Source: Pararge aegeria
Taxonomy: Eukaryota > Arthropoda > Insecta > Lepidoptera > Nymphalidae
Length of the DNA: 64,000 nucleotides
Direction of reading: 5' to 3'
Assembly: GCF_905163445.1 (NCBI RefSeq)
Contig: NC_053193.1
Coordinates: 2,356,001-2,420,000 of the forward strand
Shown here: positions 47,801 through 59,800 of the stretch, in pieces
Layout: every line of letters starts with the position of its first letter
How positions within the stretch are numbered: position 1 is the first letter of the stretch
Made by a program: the position numbers and the translations under genes
The notes under the pieces: generated by a model
What the model was told of the DNA's origin: nothing
What the model saw: the letters and a program-made list of their open reading frames with translations, nothing else
Database searches by the model: none

Positions 47801-50800
47801 AATTATAACCTATTTAAATAATTATTTTTGTACTGTAGAGGTTATGTGTGTTTAATTTTGCCCAAACTGTGGTTGGAGATAGAGGACAGAACTCCTCAGC
47901 GGACAGCAGCAACTACAGAGAACTCCAACTAAAATAATTGCCACATCAAAGAACAAAATCAAACGCAGACGAAGTAGCGGGCAACAGCTAGTGTTCTATC
48001 TTTCTTTTTTTTTTTACTTTTAGATACAATTAGTACAAACGATTGGGCACATGGAGTTTGTTCTCAAACACCCATGCTACAGGAAATGTCAAGAGAAGGC
48101 GAGATCCCCGGCGGTGTTGTGCCCGTCGCAGACAAACAGTCAGGAACTTGTGCGTACGATGGTGCTACAGGCGTTGGAAATTCAGCCGGATGCCAAGTAC
48201 TTTCACATTGGGGCTGATGAAGTAAGAAACTGTTTAGTTGCTCTAGTTATAAGGTTTTATTTTTAATTTGTTTTTGTATAATGATAAGTGAGGCTGCGAT
48301 AGACCAGTGGTTAGGACTTCTGCATCACTTTCGAGGGGCTGAGTTTTGATCCCAGAATGCACCTCTAAGTTTTAAATGACTGAATGGATTAATGAATGAA
48401 TGAATACACTTTTATTATAAACCACATAAACATACAGAAAAATTGAAAATGTAATTGTAACGAAAAGTATATAATTAGGCGGCCTTATCAAATTCAAATT
48501 CATTTATTTCAAATCAGCCTACTTTATAAGCACTTCTGAAACGTCAAGTATGTATGTTTGTAGTGACTCTACCACTCCGCTATTGCTACAAATTCAAATT
48601 CAAATTCAAAATTCAAAATTCATTTATTTCAAGTAGGCCTAATATAAGCACTTTTGAAACGTCAAGTCTGTCTGTTTGTAGTGATTCTACCACCGGTTCG
48701 GAAGGCAGATTCTACCGAGAAGAAGCCGGCAAGAAACTCAGCAGTTGCTCTTTTCCAACATCAACAATTTACATTTTGTATTTTAACATTCATTTTTCTA
48801 TCTTGTGAGAGCTGAAAGCGGAGCCGGATGCTTCCAAGCAACCTTGTCATTAAAAAATTCATCAATTGTATAGTAACCTCGCTCTAATAAATGTGTTTTA
48901 ACAAATTCTTTAAACTTGTGCATTGGCAGGTCCAAAATCACCTTAGGAATCATATTATAAAAGCGTATACTCAATCCCACAAATGATCCCTGTACCTTAC
49001 GCAGACGATATGCAGATGACACTAATTTATGACCATTTCTTGTAAGTCGACTGTTTATGTCCACTTTTTGTGTATAAAGACTAATATGTTGTCTTACAAA
49101 TACTATATTATTATAAATATATTGTGAAGCTACAGTAAGTATGCCTATTTCTTTAAACTTCTCACGGAGGGATTCGCGTGATTTAAGTTTATATATTGAC
49201 CGTACAGCTCTTTTCTGCAATATAAATATAGTTTCGATATCAGCTGCTTTACCCCATAACAAGATTCCATAGGACATAACACTATGAAAGTACGCAAAAT
49301 AAACTAGCCTAGCTATTTCAACGTCAGTAATCTGTCTAATTTTTCTGACTGCGTAGGCAGCCGAGCTTAGTTTACCCGCTAGTGAATCTATATGGGCACC
49401 CCACTGTAGCTTATTATCCAAGGTCACGCCCAGAAAAACTGTGGAAGTCTCTATTTTTAGTGATTCACCATTTATCATTATATTTTTATCAATTTTCTTT
49501 ACATTTGGTAAGATAAATTCGACACACTTTGTTTTTTTTGCATTTAAAAGTAAGTTGTTAACTGTAAACCAGTGCGACACATGCGACATAACACGGTTTA
49601 CTTCGTCAGAGTTATCTTTACTCCTATCAGTCTTAAAAATTAGAGATGTATCATCTGCAAACAATACAATGTCGCATGTTCCACTGACATGGTACGGTAG
49701 ATCATTTATATACACTAAAAATAGAAAAGGACCCAAAATCGAGCCTTGTGGGACACCCATTGAGGTATTTGAACCCTGAGACTTTGCATCATTTATGCAA
49801 ACTCTTTGGGTTCTACAACCAAATTTAGTGCAACGTTTTGGATACCATAGTGGCTTAGCTTAAGAAGCAAGGTTTTATGATCAACACAATCGAAAGCTTT
49901 AGATAGATCACAAAAAACACCCATGGCGTTCTGTGAACATTCCCAGGCATCATAAACATGTTTTATAAGTTTAGCGCCTGCGTCCGTTGTGCTACGACCT
50001 TTAGTGAAGCCATACTGCTCAGGGTGTAGTAAGTTATTCACATTAAAATGATATAAGAGTTGATTTAATATAATTTTTTCAAATATCTTACTAAGAGCTG
50101 GTAAGATTGAGATAGGTCTGTAATTGTTTATATCATTTTTATTACCAGATTTAAATAGAGGAATGAGTTTACTATGTTTCATTAGGTTCGGGAAAGTACC
50201 TAAATCAACACATTCATTGAAAATTATGGCTAAAAGAGGAGCAATGACGTCAATAATTTGAGATATTACCTTTACCGACATTCCCCATATATCACCTGTT
50301 TTCTTTAATTTTAACAACTTGAAGTTTTTACTGATATCCGATGCATCTATATGTTTGAAATGAAATAAAACTTTGCACTCATTAATGTTGCCTCTTAATA
50401 AATTCTGAGCTGCAGTAGGTGAGGAATTTAGTGAATCTGTTAACAAAATAGGAACATTCTGAAAAAAGTTTTCAAAAGTACTAGCAACTTCTGTATCAGT
50501 AGTTACCATATTATTATTAATAATTAATTCAAAATTTCCGTCTCGAGATTTAGTTTTCCCAGATTCATTATTAACAATTTTCCAGGTTGTTTGTATTTTG
50601 TTTTCAGATTTTACTATCCGATCTTTAATGTATAGCGACTTAGCTTGTCTACAAACATTTTTAAATGTTTTGGAGTAACTTTTTACATATTCAAGGAAGG
50701 TTGGAGTCTGATTGTATTGTTTTTCATCATATAGCTCATACAACTTATCCCTGCTTTTGTAAATGCCTATTGTCGCCCAATCACTAAACCTCATTTTTTT

Positions 50801-53800
50801 ATTAGAATCTATGTATTTAAAAGTAAATACTTTATTAAATGCACTTTCTATTTCATTGAAAAGCGTACGATAAAGATTGTCGGGATGACAGTTTTCAAAA
50901 AAGAGAGCAGGAATTTTGGCTGATATTTCACCTTCAAATCGCGTCAGTTTACTCTGAGTTATCGGCCTGTACTTAACAATATGTTTATTTCTATTTGTAC
51001 CAACAACAGTAATTTGTTGGCCACAATGATCTGACCTTAAATTGTTTAATATCGATTTACCTAAGATATCACAGTTAAAAAAAATATTATCTAAACAAGA
51101 TGCTGAAGTTGCTGTGATTCTAGTAGGTTCATCGAAAGCATTATTCAAATTAAAGCATTTAAATAAGTTTAACAACCTAGTCGTAGTAGTATTATGTAAT
51201 AAGATATCAACATTGAAATCCCCGCATACTATTACATTTTTAGTAGACATACACAATCGCTTAAGGACATCTTCCATTACATCCTCGAATTGGTTGAAAT
51301 CACCTGAGGGGGGATGGTACACACACACTATTATAAAACGCTCCAGCTCCACACAAGACAGTTCAATTATGCGCTCCACAGAAAGACTAACTATATCTTT
51401 TCGCTCCTTACATGTTATATTATTGCGTACAAAAATTAAGGATCCACCATGAATAGCAGTCTTTCTAAAGAACACACTTGACATTTTGAAGTTATTGATG
51501 TTAACTGCTATTTGTGCTCCAGTGAGCCAATGCTCAGTTATACACAATATGTGTATATTGAATTTTTCAACAAACAGTTCTATTTCTAATTCTTTGCCGG
51601 TGAAGCTCTGTATGTTTTGATGTACAATGTTCATATAACAGAGCTTCCCCGTTGTCTCACTGTCTAGTTTAAATAACTATTTATTATAGTACTAGAACAA
51701 GTACTAAGGTCAATATTAGAAATATTGGTGGTACTTGAAGTACAATATGTAGAGGTGTCAATAGACTTAGTTACAATACTTGTAACAGTATCATTTAAGT
51801 TGTAAGCTAGTAAAGATGCCAAGTGATGCTTACTTTTCTTAGATAAAATTAAACTATCTCTAGACAATAGGGATGACATGGATTTATTGATGTCAAAATA
51901 AAAAACTGCGTCACTATGACGGCATGTCAGGTTATAAATTAATAAATTTAAATTATAAATATGTTCATTCTGCTTTGAACTAAATGTGCCACAGTAAGGA
52001 AAGGCACACATAACGAATTTACATTGAGTTTTACTATGTAAAGCTAGTAATTTATCAATGCATCTTATAATTTGATGCTTTTTGACATTCAAACTGTCTC
52101 CTATTAAGAGAACAACATTTTTATTTACATCTAAGTACACATAGTGCAACCAATGTTGCAAAGTTTTCTAAGTTATGTGCGTTTTCAACTTTCATGACGA
52201 TGATAATGATTGAACTTTCCATTCCAGGTATGGCATACTGCAGTCTGCATAAAATGTCAGTATCGGGCTATACCAAATAATCTAGGCCCTCTTTCTTTAT
52301 ACTTGGAGCATATAAGAGACTTGGCCTTGTTTATAAAGCAGCAGAGACCGGACCTGACTATACTCATGTGGGATGATATGCTTCGATCAACATCAGCGAA
52401 TGTATTGCAACGTGAGTGTTTTCCTTTTTTTTTTTTTTTAATAAAAAACATCTCTAAGCGCCTTTTTTTACGCTGGTTTTAGAAGCGTTTTATAGATTAG
52501 GAGTTTATTGTTCGTTAATTTAAAGCGCCTCGGAAGAACTGAAGAATTGTATGCCGTCACGCAAAATGGCATGACACTCTTTCGGCTCCATTTAACAAGC
52601 GCACGCTTATACCAGAACACTAATAGAACCAGTTTCCTTAGCCAATATTAAGAAATATTCTATATTTTACCAAGTTATTTATTCTGATAGTTTTTTTTTA
52701 ATAAGTTTAATTCAGTTTAGTTCCAATAACGGTGAAAGAATTTTAATTTTATATGTATAACATATGTTTACAGATTATAAGTTAGGCGAGTTAGTGCAGC
52801 CCGTGGTGTGGAATTACAACGTAAAGGCAGATTTCTCCATAAATCCGCAGACATGGGACTGTTATAGGACAATATTCCCAAGCTCTTGGGTTGCCAGTGC
52901 GTTCAAAGGTGCCAGCGGCAGCTGTGAGGTAAGTTTACTCAGACAAAGTTTATACAACGTGTAACCGAATAACGAAAAACTGTCGAATATATTTCAAAAG
53001 GAATCACCCTATAAAAATATTAAATCAAAAAAAGGGTATTTTCCGTACAAACTAATTCAAAACATTCTAAAAAGTTTTAACCCTAACTTAAGTGACAACC
53101 CTATTAAAGCAAAAGACCGACCCGTCCGTAAGTATATCCACATCATAGTTACCAACAACTTTCAACAACTCCATCAACATTATAATATACGACAGTTGTT
53201 CCGCCACAATAATATTTCATTAACTATATTGTTTCCATAATAAATCATCTTTTCCCAATTTGTAACGTTTTATCACCATACTTTCCTTCTCTCACTTAGT
53301 TCATTTAAATCCATGCTAACTTTTCTTTCCCGCCAATCTATCCTGTCAAACTCGCGTCACCCGCCGTAGATCCTATACTTTTTCTTTGACAGTCTACTAC
53401 CATTATTCTATTTTTAATACACTATCAATGAGTATACAAACTATTATTTGTTGATATATTTATATAATCATCAGGTTTATCATAGATAAAGTTCTGTAAT
53501 TCCCTATTTCCTAACACGCGCATATCATACCTACGCTACACCTAATTTTGCATGTGACTTTAGGGCTGTATCTGATTTCTTTCAGTGAAACGATGCCAAA
53601 GGTTTACTCAAAAACAATTATCGTTTCGGTTTCACAGATAAGTCTTAGAAACAGTAAATAATGTACCTTTAAATTATGTGAAGTAATATTTCGGTTTTTC
53701 ATTTTCACGTTGCATATAATGCTAATAAAACCGTGTGGTGGCGGCAGATCAGAATACGGTTGTCAGCACCTCTGCTCTTCCCGCGGGTATCGTACGAGGC

Positions 53801-56800
53801 TATTAAGGGAACCTCCTTAGTGCGATCACCAACCCATCTGCCCAGCCTGGTGAAAAGTTATAAAGCATATATAACACTTCACCAGGCATACCTTTATTAA
53901 AAAATATATATATTTATTGCTGTGATATGCAAAACAAAAATCGAATCCGACTGCGCATTTCGAGGGATTAACGCGTTAAAACAAACAAACTCTGCAGCTT
54001 TATTTTTGTATATTGGTATGGTATATAATCGTACCTCGCGACTTCGTCCGCGTATAAGTCAACCTTAAAGATAGACATATGCCGCCGCGGACTTTTATAT
54101 TTAACTTTTAAAGTTAAACAACTTTGTCACAAATAATTTTATCGCAACTTTAACGGTTGTGTGTGTTTTTGGAAACAAAGCACATGGCTGAATGACTGTT
54201 CTGTATGTTCTTAGTTCCGTGGCTTATGATATGTTTTTTTCGAGATTATTTTATAACAAACTAGCGGTACCTCGCGACTTCTTCCGCGTATAAGTCAACC
54301 TTAAAAGATAGATATATGCTGCCGCAGACTTTTATATTTACCTTTAAAGTTGAATAACTTTGAAATAAATTATTTTATCGAAACTTCTGCATTCAATAAT
54401 GGCTGAATGAGGGTTCTGTATGTTCTGACTTCTGTGGCTTATGATATGTTTTTTTCGAGGCAGGTCTACCCTAACACGGATAGATACGTGAACAACCAGG
54501 AAGCTTGGATAGATGAAGTGCAGAAAGTCGCATCTGTCAACTTTGCCGGCGTCGTACTGACTGGGTGGTCGAGGTGAGTGCTAAAATAAAGGCAAGGAAA
54601 ACTGCGGCGTTCAACCCATGTCTTTCATTATAATCATTAACAGCCTATGATAGTCCACTGGGTTTGCTTATAATCACCACACTGCGCAAACTTGAAGTAT
54701 ACATTAATTATTAGTAAGGTTTTTTTTAAACACATAGCCATCTAGCCCCAAAGTAAGCGTAGCTTTTCTTATGGGTACTAAGGTAACTGATAAATATTTT
54801 ATTTAAACTTTTAATTAATAGATAAACACCAAGACACTGAAAAACAAAAATACCTAATTCCGTAAATGATTTATTTTTAACTTCCCGCTAAGAAAATTAA
54901 AAAGTTGGGAAGTTATTGGTTTCACCCCGATTTTCGAAAATGGAGTATTCATCAGATGTCGACGTTTTGAGGTCCTAGACAGCTTTCCTGACTATTTCCG
55001 CGATGATCATGTTTGTATGTATGTGTGTAAACCTCTCATAACTTTTGAATGGCTTGAACGATTGAAACACGATTGGCGGCATTCGAAAGGGATTCCGAGA
55101 TATATCAAAAATAAAAATGTAGAAAAACTGTTTTTTTAGATTAACTTTTAAACAGCTCTACCGATCGATCCCAAAAACTAATCAGCTCTTAAGCTTGATA
55201 AACCCCGTCGAATGCCGCCGGTCCGGTCAAAATCGGATGATCCGTTCGAGAGATATCGAAAACGAAACGAAAAAAGTGTTTTTTTAGAATAATTTTGAAT
55301 TTTTTTGTCTGAATGATTTTTGATCTAGAATTCCTCATAGGTCTCAATAAGCTGCGTCGAATGCCGCCAACCACGTGAAAATCGGATGATTCGTTCAAAA
55401 GTTATAGCAATTAGAGAATTAAAAAAATAGTGTGTTATGAAACTTCTATCATGATGAACTTCTATCGATGTAATAAATTCAGTTTTGAGCAAAAAAAAAA
55501 TTAAAGGAGGACCTAAAGAGTGAACCACCCTTCTAATTTTCTATAATCGAATAATGTTATATTTTTTTTAACTTCCCGCTAAGAATCTAAATTTCTAAAT
55601 TTAAGTTTAAAAATCCGAAAAATATTGCTTTATGAAACTTCTATCTTCTTCTTCTACTCTAAGTTTCTTCTTTATATGTGTTTACTTTGTATAAAATCTG
55701 TGTGAGCAATAAAGCTTCCAAACAAACAAACAAACATCACAATGTTAATCGACCAATAGGCTGTAATATCAGCATCTTTATTACTTGTTAGGTACGACCA
55801 CTTCGCTACGCTGTGTGAACTGCTGGCGGTATCCATGGAGTGTTTGAGGAGCTGTTTGCACGTGTGGAACAAGTTTATGACCAACAGTTGCCAGAGAACT
55901 GGTAAATTTATATGCATTTTAAACGGCATGCAAGCGGTATACAAGACGTGCTCAACTTCCGTAAAAGACACTTGCGACCTGTATGCTACACATACTAAAC
56001 TTTTATAAATGACACTTGCAACCTGTTTACAAGATTTACTCAACTTGCATGAAAGACACTTGCGACCTGTATACGAGACGTACTAAACATGTATAAAAGA
56101 CACTTTCAATCTGTATACGAGACGTACTAAACTTGCATAAAAGTCACTTCCACCTGTATACGAGACATACCAAAACTTTTGTAAATAACACTTGCAACCT
56201 ACGAGACGTACTAAACTTGCATAAAATACACTTCCACCTGTATACGAGACGTACTAAACTTGCATAAACGACACTAGCGACCTGTATACGAGACGTACTA
56301 AACTTGCATAAACGACACTAGCGACCTGTATACGAGACGTACTAACCATGCATAAACGACACTTGCGACCTGTATACGAGACGTACTAAACTTGCATAAA
56401 AGACACTTGCAACCTATATACAAACGTACTAAACTTGCATAAAATACACTTGCGACCAGTATACGAGACGTACTAAACTTGCATAAACGACACTAGCGAC
56501 CTGTATAAGAGACGTACTAAACATGCATAAACGACACTTGCGACCTGTATACGAGACGTACTAAACTTGCATAAAAGACACTTGCAACCTATATACAAAC
56601 GTACTAAACTTGCATAAAATACACTTGCGACCAGTATACGAGACGTACTAAACTTGCATAAATGACACTAGCGACCTGTATACGAGACGTACTAAACATG
56701 CATAAACGACACTTGCGACCTGTATACGAGACGTACTAAACTTGCATAAAAGACACTTGCAACCTATATACAAACGTACTAAACTTGCATAAAATACACT

Positions 56801-59800
56801 TGCGACCAGTATACGAGACGTACTAAACATGCATAAACGACACTTGCGACCTATATACGAGACGTACTAAACATGCATAAACGACACTTGCGACCTGTAT
56901 ACGAGACGTACTAAACTTGCATAAAAGACACTTTCCACCTGTATACGAGACGTACTAAACTTGCATAAACGACACTAGCGACCTGTATACGAGACGTACT
57001 AACCATGCATAAACGACACTTGCGACCTGTATACGAGACGTACTAAACTTGCATAAAAGACACTTGCAACCTATATACAAACGTACTAAACTTGCATAAA
57101 ATACACTTGCGACCAGTATACGAGACGTACTAAACTTGCATAAACGACACTAGCGACCTGTATACGAGACGTACTAAACATGCATAAACGACACTTGCGA
57201 CCTGTATACGAGACGTACTAAACTTGCATAAAAGACACTTGCAACCTATATACAAACGTACTAAACTTGCATAAAATACACTTGCGACCAGTATACGAGA
57301 CGTACTAAACATGCATAAACGACACTTGCGACCTATATACGAGACGTACTAAACATGCATAAACGACACTTGCGACCTATATACGAGACGTACTAAACTT
57401 GCATAAACGACACTAGCGACCTGTATACGAGACGTACTAAACTTGCATAAACGACACTTGCGACCTGTATACGAGACGTACTAAACATGCATAAACGACA
57501 CTTGCGACCTGTATACGAGACGTACTAAATTTGCATAAAAGACACTTGCAACCTATATACAAACGTACTAAACTTGCATAAAATACACTTGTGACCAGTA
57601 TATGAGACGTACTAAACATGCATAAACGACACTTGCGACCTGTATACGAGACGTACTACACTTGCATAAACAACATTTGCGACATGTACACGAGAACAGG
57701 TACTAACTAAACTGGCAAAAACGACACTTGCTTCCTAAACATGCATAAAAGACACTTGGGACCTGTATACGAGACGTAGTTAGATTGCATAAAATACACT
57801 TGCGACTTAGTCACGATGTTTTGTGAAACAAGTGATATTTAATCCGACTAAATTTGTTGTGAGCTTCTTAAACAAGGGCGAGTTTAGAAACCTCGTAGCT
57901 TTAGTTTTATGTTTACGAATGTAGTCATTGCTATTATCTTACTACAGTGCGCAAATAATTAAAAATTTCTAAATGTAATGTACGCAGCAAAAGTGCTTTT
58001 TTGAATAAATAAATATTTAATAAGATCTCAGAACGGTTTTATATTTTCCATAGCTCTAGAACGGAAAATGGGGCTGACAGAAGGGGTGCTGGGACAGGAG
58101 TTTATCCACACCATGAAGATATTTATGAAGTTAAGAGATCGCTCTCAACAACTCTTACATAGCGACTTGTGAGTATATATATATATATATTTTTTATATT
58201 TATACTAGAGATTCTCTACTATACATTAGAAAAATATATTTCTAATTTGCAATATCAATGTCGCAGCTATCACTGGAACTCTTTTTATTTATATTTATCA
58301 AGGAGTATACAAGCATTACGTTACCTAGCGACAGACGTTTGAAGAAGACCAAGATCCAAAGCAATCATGCCAATAAAAAAAAAACATGGACGACAAAATT
58401 GACGGCCGACTGGCGCAGTAGGCAGCGACCCTGCTTTCTGACTCCATGGCCGTGGGTGCGATTCCCACAACTGGAAAATGTTTGTGTGATGAGCATGAAT
58501 GTTTTTCAGTGTCGTCTGGGTGTTTATATATATATATTATAAGTATTTATGTATATTATTCATAAAAATATTCATCAGTCATCTCAGTACCCATAACACA
58601 AGCTACGCTTACTTTGGGGCTAGATGGCGATGTGTGTATTGTCGTAGTGTATATATTTATTTATTTATTTATTAAAATATATAAGTGCATAACCAAGATC
58701 GGGACCTTTGCCTTTTCCCAATGGGAAAGAATACTCTAATTCCCGTATTCTTTTTTCGAATCCAATTTAAGTGTTTTTTTTTCGAAATGTTATATTTAGC
58801 GTATTCTTTTTTCGAATCCAATTTGATTGTTTTCGCATAATATGAGAACAGTTTGTTACAGTAGACATGAATGTAAAATGGGGTTTTTTTTTAAGAGTGG
58901 CCACGTGGCTGAACCCGTGGCAAATAGAACACGGCTACACCAACCCGGCGCATCTCGAGCTCATAGCGAACGAGTCTATCACGTAAGCATGATAAGTTAT
59001 TCTATAAGTAACTAGCTGACCCCAGCGCCATCAGTCGGGCTGATTTGTGAATCTAAACCATCCAGGGTGCCACCCAAACGCATACCGAAAAATTCATTTA
59101 AATCGGTCCAGCCGTCTAGGAGGAGTTCAGTGACATACACACGCACACAAGATCTATATATATAAAGATTAGACTATATTTTATTCAAAATTCAAATTTC
59201 ATTTATTTCAAGTAGGCCTAATTAATAAGCACTTTTGAAACGTCAAGTCAGTCTGTTTGTAGTGACTCTACCACCGGTTCGGAAGGCAGATTCCACTGAG
59301 AAGAGCCGGCAAGAAACTCAGCAGATTGCTCTTTTCCAACATCATTTTAAAGTTTAACATTAGAATTTTTCTGTTTTGTGAGAGATATTAGCCTATAAGT
59401 TAGCCATTGACTGCAATCTCACCTGCTAGTAAGTGATGATGCAGTCTCAGATGGTATCAGGCTGCCATGTTAGGGGTATGGCAGTTATATTTAACCACTA
59501 ATCGGTTTCCACGCGACATCGTACCGGAACGCTAAATCGCTTAGCGGCACGTCCTTGTCGTCGGTACGGTGGTAACTAGCCACAGCCTAAGCCAGACCAG
59601 ACCAAAAAAATGTTTTTTGTTTTCCACGGAGATATGGATAAAAACCATCGCATTGATTTTCCTATAATAATTAACCGTTAATAATAAAATAAATTAATGG
59701 ATACACTTTTATTGAACATCCCAAGAAAAAAAAACAGTAATAAATACATTCATAGAGAGCACAATTTGACGGCCTTATCGCTACATAGCTTTCTTTTCCT

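Larger units (their letters stand above)
48588..52161 (-). mobile_element. 5'-truncated non-LTR retrotransposon (CR1/L2/Daphne-like) in HEXD intron 4
   Basis: About 3.57 kb in antisense to HEXD. Read on the minus strand it runs: end of an esterase-type ORF1, a gap, ORF2 endonuclease, reverse transcriptase, then a 3' UTR ending in short repeats of a TTTGAA-like unit around 48588-48625. There is no poly(A) and no RNase H domain. The endonuclease plus RT with an esterase ORF1 and a microsatellite-like tail fits the CR1-like group. The 5' end is cut inside ORF1 at about 52161, next to SINE sequence. One frameshift breaks ORF2. Short tail-only relatives occur elsewhere in the window. Confidence 0.88.
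48287..52215 (+). mobile_element. SINE-C copy in HEXD intron 4, split by the retrotransposon nest
   Basis: The head lies at 48287-48373 (GGCTGCGATAGACCAGTGG to CACCTCTAAGTTTT). The continuation TTTTCTAAGTTATGTGCGTT and a GATGATAATGAT end lie at about 52162-52215, beyond the LINE. AAGTTTT is found on both sides of the break. Confidence 0.6.

Noticed and set aside
49441..49779. 112-codon plus-strand frame
   Set aside because: Antisense shadow of the LINE reverse transcriptase.
51042..51452. 136-codon plus-strand frame
   Set aside because: Antisense shadow of the LINE endonuclease.
56648..57619. Three near-identical 60-codon frames on the minus strand
   Set aside because: They come from the minisatellite blocks; reading antisense to HEXD within an intron, they have no start context or family match.
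55915..57815. CRISPR array
   Set aside because: Units are contiguous with no unique spacers, and the DNA is an insect intron; it is a minisatellite.
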